This document shows, one piece after another, positions 54,156 through 64,000 of a stretch of DNA of 64,000 nt. Below the pieces are notes generated by a model. The model made no database searches and was not told the origin of the DNA. It saw only the letters and a program-made list of their open reading frames with translations. The translations under genes were made by a program, and so were the position numbers. Origin of the DNA: Maea johnstoni (lineage: Eukaryota; Annelida; Polychaeta; Spionida; Magelonidae); contig OZ012687.1 in the NCBI GenBank assembly GCA_963942565.1, positions 6,444,165 to 6,508,164 on the forward strand, written 5' to 3'. Position 1 is the first letter of the stretch. The number at the start of each line of letters is the position of its first letter.

Positions 54156-56809
54156 GGGTTAACCTTCAGATTCCTAATGGTCAAAGGATTTTAGGAACTG
54201 CGTCCGGTAAGGGGATCCTGTCCTGAAGGTTAAGGTGCTTTGAGCATTGGTCCTGCGCAAAGTGCTTTTGTGCAAAAGTAGTTCTGATGTAGTCTATTTC
54301 AACTTATCCATACATTCGTACCACTGCAAATATCTCTATAGTCATTTTCATAAGCAATAGCATGTAAGTCTTCATCATCTTTGGAATAATTGAACTTAAA
54401 TAAATAACAAACTATTGCATTTATTTTTCCAAAAAGACTTGCCTAAATCTGCTAACTGACTTTCATTCATTTGCCCTCAAAGCATGGGTCTGTTATATGG
54501 ATGCTCATGCAATTTTTAGTAGTTGGGTATGGAATTAATCAGCCTGAGTTCAACGCAATTATTATGGCTACAACTAATTTCCATCAGAAAATTCTCTTGC
54601 GAAAAATGTTAAGAACAAAATCAAATTGATACACTAAAATCAAGACAGAAATGTGAGTACCCCAGTGTAGCATTATGTTTAAGATATAGCAGAGGGACCA
54701 GCTTAGTCGCATACTTAATTTACCTTGTCAGGTCACCTCTGCTATTTGCAGCTATGAGGTATGAAAGAGATACTATTTGTCATAGATGGAGGACCATTTA
54801 CCAACTGAAGTGGTCTAGTTGTTGTTTGTGTTCCTAGTGGAAGGCAGCTCCTCTGGTAACTGAATCCTTTGAGTTTGTGGAATTTTACCTTGGCTATTGT
54901 CATAGCCTTATTTTCCTCTTGAAGTCAATACATGTACAAAAAACACCAGATTCCATCTCATGTGGGATATATAACAATTTCAGGCCTTGCAGTGGTTTTA
55001 ACCTATACTGAAAGGATATGAAGAGACCTATCCAGAAATTCCAATAATATCAAGCATGTGAACACTTGTATTCCTTTGTGGTTGACAGGAAATCTCAGCT
55101 GTTATCTTTGCTTAATGTCAAAATCATTAGTGTGCGTAAAGGAAACTATTCCCTAATATGAATGCAATTGTGTCACTTGTATGTACAGACTAGTTAAAAC
55201 CTGCAGTGTACTCCGATATTTACCACCATCATCTATCGAAACAAACATGAATCACTGCAAATATTTTTGATTGAGTAACACTCTAGGATGAGACATCCTT
55301 GAATATATCCGGTCCATAAAGAATGAAGTAGAAGCAAATCTTTGCACATAGTGTTATTTTCAACATATCGATTCTTTTTTATTCTTATTGAGATTCTCAT
55401 ATCTATAGATCTTGATGTGGCACAGATTTTGGCCAAACAAAGCCATTGGCTGCAGAAAGTGTGTGGTCTTGACTTAATAACATAGCAGTGATTTCATTGG
55501 TGTAGATAGGGTTAACTCGCCAGTGAAATCACTGTTCTGAATAGAGGCCAAGGTTGAAAATGTTCCCAGTTGTACATGGTAGTGTTCAGGATATTTCTGA
55601 AATTAGGATTTTGTAGGAGGATTGGTGTTATGGTAATGGATATCCCACTATCCAGGCTGTAAAATAAACTGCTTAAAGTGCAAACATTTGAAGTAACAGC
55701 TACTCGATTGCATGGCATCATCACATTCTAGTGTTAGATATCAGTAGTGAATACTGAGAAGGGTTAGTGAATCTCATGTTTCACAATTTGGCTATTGCTC
55801 AACAAGGACATTGAAGTTGATAATGCTCTGTTACATGGGTGATGATTTATCATTTGAAATAAAGATAACTGCTCATACTCATTCACAAAGAAATATGATA
55901 CATATGCTGGAAAAAATTAAAGACCAATGAATTTTCTGTCTGTTTGTGATGATAAAACAGAAATAACATAGCATATGTATAATGAAAATTCCAAATACCA
56001 ATCTCATCCTATTCTTTCTCAGGTGTTCTAATGACTTGGAAACTTAATGTTAAGGAGTTAAGTATGTCTTATAGATCCGAAAAAAAAGTCCTATGCAATA
56101 TCATTTCCTTTTTTGTTAGAGCATGAATGGGTTTTAAGCACGGGGTATTTCTGCTTGGAACTCAGTAATGTGATTTGCTGGTGGTGCTGATTGCTACAAG
56201 AGGTAAGCTAGTCACTAGACGCAGAGTAGCTGGTACTTCCTTTAGTTTGCAGATGTTGTTGTGTGTACAAGTCTAGGATTTTCTTGTTTCTACCCAATAC
56301 ATGCATGTTCAAAGAAGCACACACGCTTGTGTTGTTGAATGTCGCAACCAAACCAGCAGTTTTATTAAAAACAAGAAAACAAATTATACTGTTTGTCATT
56401 ATTTTATTTCTCCCTAGGTCTATTACTAAGTCTATTGTCAGCCCTATGTGGCTGAGTATTTAAAGAGTTGCAACTGGCTGCACCCCGATAAGGTTTTTCA
56501 CAAGATCTCATGATTAGTTTGCTAAAATTCCAGAAAAATACACATGCAGTGAACAGATAATATACATTGATCCCATAAGACTGCAGTAAATGGGCAGAAA
56601 AATCCCTCTGTAGTGAACAGATTATATATATTGATACCATAAGGCTGCAATAAATGGGTATAGTATGGAATTCAGGTCTCATTTATGAGTTGCAATACCA
56701 CATCCCACTGAATACGTGCATTTATGGGTAACAGGTTAGAAAATAATTTGCTAGAAGGGATATTGGCAATCTTCCAATTAGCCGGGTAAATTTTAATATT
56801 GGAACTAGT
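54156..56809. other. Intergenic sequence
   Basis: No gene supported. Near 56528-56655 there are two diverged direct copies of 'gtgaacagatt.atat.cattgat..cataag.ctgca.taaatggg', a short tandem duplication. Open frames lack domains. Confidence 0.4.
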
Positions 56810-56966
56810 GAGCAAAATCAACATATTGCGGAGTTGGGCCAAATTTTGCAGAGTTGATACATACACGTAGTAGTGCTCCTAAGAGGTATGCCAAGTTTGG
56901 ATGTCAAACTCGAACATTTTGTCACAAAAAAAGTGGAAAAAGCGGTTGGTCAGACAGACTATAGTA
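56810..56966. mobile_element. Partial copy of the 448-bp hairpin element
   Basis: Shares 'gagcaaaatcaaca.attgcggagttg', 'tacatacacgtagtagtgctcct' blocks and the GTCAGACAGACTATAGT end with 6875-7322; only the right half is present. Confidence 0.7.
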
Positions 56967-57617
56967 AGGGATTAGCTATGAATACCTAGCCCTACTGAGA
57001 GGAATCAATTACTAGACCGCAATTGGGTCGGGTGAGATACACTGGATAGAAGGGGCCAGATTGACCTACTTGCTGAGAAAAAGATTGAGCATTTTTCAAA
57101 GACAGCAAAATCAGTAGCTAGTCAGTAGATTTCTTCAAATCAGGTGCTCAATCAGTAGACAGCAATTTGGGGGTCTGAAATCAGTAGAGTACTGCTTAAA
57201 TCAGTAGAGTTGACAGGTATGAATACCTGAAGGCTGAACATGTCAAATGCACAGTTCTGGCGAGACTATAAACGCAGCCTAAGTACTAATAGAAGGGAAG
57301 CCCAACCAAGCTATTTAAAATCGGGAGGAATGGGAAGAAAGTTGAAGAACAAGGCATTCAACATTGGAGACCACTAGAAATGTAAACAATCAAAGTACTC
57401 AAATGACTTAGAAGCCACCTAGTTATCAGTCTTACACATTCATCACAATATCAACATTGCTGTAGTATTTCTTCATGGTCTGCTTGGGACTAATAAAAAC
57501 ATCCCTTTAATCGTAATTTACTCAGTTTCCTGTATTTTTTGGGAAGACCTTACCAAGAAACATAGTGAAGTTTAAAAGACATCTCTAAAATATAAGTCAC
57601 ATGAGTTCCATTGTACA
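56967..57617. other. Intergenic sequence with short repeats
   Basis: 'aatcagtag' recurs five or six times between 57108 and 57210 (such as 'aaatcagtagagt'), a local degenerate array. Nothing else seen. Confidence 0.4.
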
Positions 57618-58380
57618 ACGGTGCATACGTGACACCTAAATAAACTTAATTGAACGTTTATTTTTAGCACTATTTTCAGAAAAATGCTAGAAAAATAAAT
57701 AAACAAAGGTTTATTTTGAGCAAAAATATATGGAAGTGCTAAAAAAAAAATTTAGGAACGTTTATTTTTAGCAAACCATAAAATTGCTGAATATAAACCT
57801 TCACGAACGTTTATTTGTAGCAAAATTTCAGGAAAAGTGCTGAAAATCAACCTTTGCGAACGTTTATTTGTAGCAAAATTTCAGGAAATTGCTGAAAATA
57901 AGCCTTCACGAACGTTTATTTGTAGCATTTTATTGAGAAAAATGTTAGAAAAATAAATAAACGAACATTTATTTTGGACAAAAACTCAAAAAATGTAAAT
58001 AAATGCAGACGAGCATTTAAATACAGTGTCACATTTGCACCGTCATGGCATAATGGTGCAAATGTGACACTGTATTTAAATGCTCGTCTGCATTTATTTA
58101 CATTTTTTGACATTTTTTGTTCAAAATAAATTTTCGTTTAATTATTTTTCTAACATTTTTCTCAATAAAATGCTACAAATAAATGTTTGTGAAGGTTTAT
58201 TTTCAGCAATTTTATGAATGGTTTGCTAAAAATAGACGTTCCTCAATTTATTTTTTTAGCACTTTCATATATTTTTGCTCAAAATAAACCTTTGTTTGCT
58301 TATTTTTCTAGCATTTTTCTGAAAGTAGTGCTGAAAATAAACATTCGTTTAAGTTTATCTAGGTGTCACGTATGCACCGT
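57618..58380. mobile_element. 763-bp hairpin element with internal repeats
   Basis: The ends are ACGGTGCATACGTGACACCT and AGGTGTCACGTATGCACCGT. The arms meet near 58048, where TGCACCGTCATGGCATAATGGTGCA forms the loop region and the outer end sequence recurs. Each arm contains tandem copies of about 47-53 bp containing 'gaacgtttatttgtagca'. The left arm has one more unit than the right. No transposase and no certain TSD. A foldback-type element of unknown superfamily. Confidence 0.85.
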
Positions 58381-59143
58381 CGTAGGTTCCTACAAAAGTC
58401 GTTTCCGCGAGCTTGTTCATCCTCTGTTCGAACCAAGTCACGTGGTCTGGTTCAAAGATTTGGAACCACCAATTGATAGTGGTTCACGCTTTGAACGATG
58501 CGATTTTTTTTTGTTCAGTCATCAATAGGCCTTAACATATATAAACAATTATCTATACAGCAATGATAATGAAGTGTACTTGATTAACTATAGAAAACAC
58601 ATGTAAAACTTGTATTACAAGGGGGATAGACTAGGCTCCTAGTCCCTGTAATGTTCACCTTCCATTATACGTTGACCAAGCACTGTGGTGCGGTACCAGG
58701 TTTGGTAGATAGATGGCACCACCTGCTCCTCCTATCTCTATATGTTTACAGGTCATAATCAAACTGAATCCTGGTGAGACAAATGTAAACTAAATTGGAC
58801 ACTTTGGCCACCTAAACTATGTGGTGCCTGGTAACAGAAACAAATGAGAGAAGAAATACATATGACAGCCTAGAAATCTAGGCTACAAGGGGGACAGATG
58901 GCTTCCAATCGCAGGCTCGAAACAGACACGTGATGTGTGGTTCGAACAACAATCGTTTTGGCGAGCTGTTTGTGGTTCGTGACGTAGCTTGTGACGTCAC
59001 GAACCACAAACTCTGCGCCGAAACGAAGCCCTGTGACTTGGATCGAAGTCTCACCATGAACGAGATTTGGATAAGATTTTGCGAGAAGAGTATATTGACA
59101 TTTTAGACATCATAATTCATATCTAATTAATTATTGAATAGTT
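58381..59143 (+). promoter_or_regulatory. Upstream region and 5' UTR of the NUDT16-like gene
   Basis: A GC- and CG-richer stretch at 58900-59070 precedes the start codon ('gtgacgtagcttgtgacgtcacgaacc'-type sequence, with TGACGTCA, a perfect CRE-like palindrome, at about 58993-59000). This may be the core promoter. Transcription start unknown. Confidence 0.4.
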
Positions 59144-59353
59144 ATGTCTGGAAAAACGCACAACGGATGGGGAGAAATGTTGGGTCCGTTGGCGTACCTG
59201 GGAAGCCCGGACGTGGAGGGGGACTATTCCATCGTAACGTACGATCAACTTCTTAGCGATTACAAGCACTACCTCCACGCTTGCCACGCCATGATTTTTG
59301 CCAAGGATGATAGACAAGTGTTCGACGGGTACCAAGTAAAGGGAGCAGTAATG
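59144..59353 (+). CDS. NUDT16-like Nudix hydrolase, first coding exon (gene continues past the window)
   Basis: Seventy codons: MSGKTHNGWGEMLGPLAYLG, then ...YKHYLHACHAMIFAKDDRQV, ending GYQVKGAVM, and donor ATG|gtaggt in phase 0. The HACHAMIFA...VKGAVM(M) stretch aligns with the start of human NUDT16 (RHACHALLYA...LRYAILMQMRFDG). NUDT16 is a nuclear U8 snoRNA-decapping enzyme and (deoxy)inosine diphosphatase. The Nudix box itself (GX5EX7REUXEEXGU) should lie in the next exon, which I do not find in the remaining 4.6 kb. The N-terminus is about 23 residues longer than in human. Start chosen as first in-frame ATG. Confidence 0.75.
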
Positions 59354-60278
59354 GTAGGTATACTTAGATCTTGAGTTCAGACATAAACCCTGTTTATGTT
59401 ATCCTATTGGAGTAATTGGACGGTTGGGTTTAGTTTCATCTCTTATAAACTATGTTACAGACCTGATGCAGGATGCATGACAAAAGTAGGCCTAAGTCCG
59501 GAACCCCGGACCCACCCGGCACCCTATATTATATAGGAAGAAGAAACGAAATATAGATATATACTATTGAAACATAAATTAAAGATTGAGAAATATATAT
59601 AGGGATACCCTAGTGTTTTTACTGGCGCCGCAAGCGACATATAAATGTAGGGATGCCAAGTGTTTGGCCATTGCCATTACCCATATCTGCCATGGGCTAA
59701 ACATACCAACTTTGCAGGGCTGGGATTTGAGATCTGTGTTGTGATCATTTGTTTATTTCATGTACTACACTGTAAAAACACTTCAATTTTCAGATAATAA
59801 TCATGTTTTGTGGCTGAAATTATGTTAACATGCTAAAAATCTAACTATAAGTTGAGCAAGGTTAGTGATTACAAGGACAGATGGCAGCACCTCACCTTGC
59901 TGCTGACCTGTCAGGTGACAAACAAAAATAAATTCTTGTTGACCACATGTGCCACACCTTCTGGAAAGCTTACAGTGGAAAGAAGCATGACATACAAGAG
60001 AACTATGAGGTATGTTTTTTTCAGGTTTTAGGAGAATTTCATTCATAGTTTGACATGTGTTAAGTTTGCTAATTATTGTATCATCAAATTTCACTTATTA
60101 GAACTGTGTTGGCACAATTTGGCATAGTCACATTGGAAAGTCCAGGTAGTCAATGACCTAAAACAACTCAACTGACCTTGTCAACTGCTAGCGCTTTTTT
60201 GCGCAACTGATGTGAAAATTTTGCTAAAGCCTACTGCTAACTAGGTCATGGCGTCCATGACACTTGACCTGTTGACCA

Positions 60279-60283
<5 letters not shown>
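59354..60283 (+). other. Intron of the NUDT16-like gene, first part
   Basis: Includes a GGCCTAAGTC-family MITE end at 59491-59560 ('ggcctaagtccggaaccccg' and GGACCCACCC). No other gene seen. Confidence 0.45.

Positions 60284-60365
<82 letters not shown>
60284..60365. repeat. (CT)n microsatellite, 82 bp
   Basis: Pure TC/CT dinucleotides. A 15-bp poly-G run lies shortly after at 60539-60553. Confidence 0.97.
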
Positions 60366-60369
<4 letters not shown>

Positions 60370-62279
60370 CAAATTTTACTAATAGTTTAGGACTTCTATT
60401 GGGCCTTGTATTGGGGATGAGTTATGGAATAATTTATAAGCAGATGTTCTCTAAGTAAATCTATTCAGTATATGTCAGCTATCAGCATTACAGTTATGTC
60501 AATTACAGGTATTCTGAATCTGAACTATGGCCAAAGGTGGGGGGGGGGGGGGGTTGGTCGAGAAATTTAAATATTGGTTCGCCACGCTTAAAAATGGAAC
60601 CGGGGCCGCTAGTATACTTACGTGAAGAATATAAAAAAAAATAAACGTTTTAAAATACTAATAAAAACACTAGAAAATAATCATGTCGTATGAAATTAAA
60701 GTTCAGAAAAATGTGACAAAATCATGCAGATATGCTATTTTTGAAACATTAACCCACCCTGAACAATAAATATCTCATTGTACTTTTCTCCCCTCTAACC
60801 AAATATATCACTTATTTTGCTATATGTATTGCAGTAACAACTCATCTTTTGACAGTGACTGCACTTCAGTTAGTATTTATAAACACAACTTGTAAGGTGT
60901 AGAGGTTACACCAGAACTCATCCTCAGTGATTGTACTTTGGTTGGAGAACAAACCCCTATGGTGGAGAAGTTTTGTAGATGTGGAGGACCAGCCTATCTG
61001 ACTGTCGGGCCCCTAGTAGCTTACTAGCTTGTGTTAATCACAGACTGATGATAGCAGCAATCCTCCTTTATTAGGAGATCGAGATTGCATGTACATGGAA
61101 AATAAAATGTTAAATGCAAAGTTGGTATGATGTATCTTATAGGCAGATATGAGGCAGGTGTTTTTTGTTTGAGTTGATTTACAATCTGACTGTCCTTTTT
61201 AAATAATCTTAAAGAATGGATGGATCTTGATGTCATCTCTCTGGACACGCACATCCAATGAATATATAGTACATGTATATGGACTTTTTTGTGCTTTTTG
61301 AATATTTCAAATAGAACATTTCAATAGCAAAGACAGTCACACATCTTCTTTTAATTTTTCTTGTGATTACATTTGACATTCTGATTTCTATAAGGGGTGT
61401 TACTTATAATAAGGGGTGTGACAGAAAGTAGCGACGACCAGTATGATTTTCATTGCTTATATACTTTAAGCCCATGATGCAGATTGTGCTTGGTGTGATG
61501 GGGTCTATAGATCCACATGTTATGACCCAAACTAGTTCTTTTCGTGATGAATGGCAGAAATATACAAACTACCATGTATATATTTTATCTTTTTAGAATT
61601 ATCAAGGGTTTTTATGCTATTTTTGCCATGATATGGATTTTGGCAGACTGAGAATCCTGTTGAAATAAATGAAAAGTTCATTTTTGGCAAACATGTTAGA
61701 TTTTTTTTGTTTTTTATGATGCCAATGCATTTCTTTCAGTCTTAGCTTCAATGTGATGTATCACACGATAGTAAATTCCATTATTTAAAAAATCACTTGT
61801 TCTACCTAATAAATGAGCCGCAGGCGCTTATTACTATACATAGAATTAAAAACAAAAACATTATAAGTTAACACACCAAAACAAACCATATCAAAAGATC
61901 ATAACATCTATGATATGCATAAACACAAATACAATTACATTGAATCTTGATCCTCCGAGCATTACCATTGTTTATCCGCAAGTATACTGTGCAGCAGTTC
62001 CTTTCCTTGTTTAAAATCCAATCAATGCAGAAGAATGTTGAGTTCCGCTGGCGACTTTAGCGATCCGCCATGTTTCTTGTTGATTTGAAATTTGCACGTG
62101 CGTTCATGACGCGACAATGAATGACGTCAGCCAACAAGCAGGCTGCACCTGCAAAATCTGATGCTATGTAATTGTTGCGTGTCAGTTTACAATTGTGTTG
62201 GTGTTTCTAACAATGGAATATGAGCCGTACTTTTAGGGTTAGTTTCTTTTCCTCACTATGTTTTTAAAATGTGTGTTTA
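60366..62279. other. Non-coding sequence, presumably intron of the NUDT16-like gene
   Basis: No exon with Nudix motifs recognised and no bounded element seen. Confidence 0.4.
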
Positions 62280-62425
62280 GGCCCTGCGGGGCTAAATTAT
62301 AGAGGGTACAAAACATCTACTACAATCGTATGGACCCTGCGGGGCCACAGTCAATAATTATCGTTTATATATTCCCTCTATTTCTTCCTATATAGGGTGG
62401 GTCCGGGAAACCAGACTTAGGCCCA
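62280..62425. mobile_element. GGCCTAAGTC-family MITE, third copy
   Basis: 'ggccctgcggggctaaattatagagg' near the left, 'accctgcggggcc' inside, and 'tatagggtgggtccgggaaa' with 'cagacttaggcc' at the right, matching 16451-16646. The left end is eroded. Confidence 0.55.
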
Positions 62426-62577
62426 AAAGTATGGGGGGACAGGGAACATATGACGAAAGATAAGGCCTGGGGGTGACGAGGGTGGCCTGGGTGGTGGAGA
62501 TATCCATAGGTCCCCCCTTGGGAGTTGTTCCCGTGGGACAAATGTGAATACGGATAAAAAACACAAAAAAAACCATG

Positions 62578-62578
<1 letters not shown>

Positions 62579-62619
<41 letters not shown>
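62579..62619. repeat. (AT)n microsatellite
   Basis: A pure AT run of about 40 bp. Confidence 0.95.
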
Positions 62620-62620
<1 letters not shown>

Positions 62621-62983
62621 GCTCGATCAAGTTGAAGTTAGCATCTAAGACAAAAAATAAATTTTATAGTAGCAATATGTATCTTACATATTTGGAAAGC
62701 TAGAATTCTGAAGTTTCTGGATCTTTAGTCAGATTTACTGTATTCCCATTTATGAAAAAGTTATGAACCGTTTACTGCAGGGTGTTTGTTTGTTTGTTCA
62801 ACGCCTTTCTGACAATAACATTTAACAAAATGTTAAAAAACCATATTTTCTTGTAAAACCATCTTATGATCTTCAACATTGCTTTAGATGATACAATTAG
62901 ACCTGGAAAGACTGTGCCAAGAGATATAGGATTGAATATTATGTTTTGGGGTGTTTTTGATGAATTTTAGAATACAGTGATCT

Positions 62984-63192
62984 GTGATTCCGTAACATGT
63001 GATTCCGTAACAGAAAAATAGCATTTTTTTAATTTTTGAAAATGTTCAGATTGGGTCATTACCATGAAACTTCATAGAAAAAAGCTTTTTAACACTAATT
63101 TAACTATGAGGGGCACACTTTTGAAAAATAAATTTTCAAACAGTGTTTTTGTGGGGGTTAAAGTTGGTGATTCCGTAACGTTACGGAATCAC
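62984..63192. repeat. Four copies of GTGATTCCGTAAC, two as a perfect 26-bp palindrome
   Basis: The 13-mer is at 62984-62996 and 62999-63011 (direct). It recurs at 63167-63179, followed with no gap by its exact complement at 63180-63192. The roughly 155 bp between are A/T-rich and unremarkable. Confidence 0.9.
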
Positions 63193-63552
63193 ATATTTGA
63201 TGAATTGACTGGTTCAAGCCTATAGATGTCTTGAACATTCTTTAAATGGACTAGTTCGTTATCTTAACTTTAAGTTTAGTATTTAACTGATGGTTTCCAT
63301 ATTTAGAATGAGACATAATGCACAGTATTTTGAAAGAAAAGTATATGTCCATTATCAGGTAGTAGTTTCAATATGGCATCAAAACGCTTTGGACAAGGAC
63401 TAAGCTGTACATGGAAATCAGATGAAGTTCTTTATAAACAAGTAACTAACATACACTTTTTAGAAAGGTACAATTATTCAAAATGTGTCATAGCACCAAA
63501 CTACCCTTTTTGAAACATTCACATAGTTTTAAAGTAGAGTTTAATTTAGCTG

Positions 63553-63770
63553 GCCAGCAGTGCATCTCAGCCTCATTTGGACACCAACTCCCTCAAAAAT
63601 GGACCATCAGGACACCCAAATAATTTTGTGAGTAACCCTTTAAAAGGACATTTTCAATATATAAATGAATTGTTTTCACTCTAGTTTAAATTCAGTGACT
63701 TTTTATAATGCATTTATTTCAAGAAGTACATGCATGTTCAGGGTTATAATTGGCCATATCAACCTATTCA
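63553..63770. mobile_element. Partial 'ggacacccaaa' MITE copy
   Basis: 'agctggccagcagtgcatctcagc', 'tttggacaccaactccctca', 'ggacacccaaataattt' and 'acatgcatgttcagggttataat' match the 15425/18596 family. The right end is not found. Confidence 0.5.
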
Positions 63771-64000
63771 AACTGTTGCGTACAGAATTTTAGAATATTG
63801 AATTCAATATTTTCCCTCAAATTCAGGAAAACTTGCTCCCTCATTTGGCTGTCTTATCCTATAGTAATATCATTCTTGAACCCTATTTGTTCAAGACTTT
63901 TGTAAAATAGCAGATTTTAGAGAATTCATATCTGTGGTGGACAGGAAAGCGCTTCGACAGAGATTTTAGATACCTTCACAGGAACAGAGATTCTCCTTCA
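63771..64000. other. Non-coding right edge
   Basis: No exon or element supported. Confidence 0.4.

Noticed and set aside
63373-63480. Possible next NUDT16 exon
   Set aside because: No RFDG, GFPGG or Nudix-box wording in any frame and no convincing splice sites.

Overview
This is a stretch of invertebrate animal nuclear DNA. It has split genes with GT-AG introns, an AT-rich background, many short inverted-repeat transposon remnants, long (CT)n and (AT)n microsatellites, and a decayed LINE. The protein matches and repeat content suit a marine invertebrate (lophotrochozoan, echinoderm or hemichordate-like). I cannot name the species.

Most of the window (8729-52686, + strand) is one gene, a KDM5/JARID1/Lid-type histone H3K4 demethylase. 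I traced 31 coding exons. All junctions are in phase and the total of 5,634 nt is divisible by three, giving 1,877 residues plus a stop. The order is JmjN, ARID, PHD1, JmjC, C5HC2 zinc finger, PLU-1 helical region, PHD2, Lys-rich linker, PHD3 and a very acidic C-terminal tail. This is the complete animal KDM5 layout.

The most striking observation is that the exon carrying the Fe(II)-binding HxE motif of JmjC exists twice in tandem (30976-31064 and 31137-31225). The copies are both 89 nt long, in the same phase, and separated by a 72-nt intron, so exactly one must be used to keep frame. They differ at 15 synonymous codons but only three amino acids. One of those is the Asn that contacts 2-oxoglutarate in KDM5 enzymes (Asn in copy B, Ser in copy A). 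The gene therefore seems able to make two catalytic cores by mutually exclusive splicing. Other exons also have duplicated edges. The 3' half of the PHD1 exon plus its 5' splice site is repeated in seven further 114-bp units, and the 5' ends of the PHD1 exon and of exon 24 have decayed upstream copies.

Left of KDM5 (1-8500) lie MITE-like elements, a decayed intronless copy of an uncharacterised coiled-coil/Tudor-like protein family (about 1288-2830), a decayed LINE on the minus strand (about 3950-5935), one orphan exon-like ORF (6109-6183) and a 448-bp hairpin element. KDM5 introns hold many non-autonomous DNA transposons. The largest is a 3,040-bp inverted-repeat element in intron 21 with an 8-bp target duplication and a 10-bp minisatellite in its arms. 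Right of KDM5 are a 763-bp hairpin element and, at 59144-59353, the first coding exon of a NUDT16-like Nudix hydrolase (U8 snoRNA-decapping/IDP phosphatase family). The rest of that gene must lie beyond the right edge. The two genes are neighbours, and no functional link is evident from sequence.
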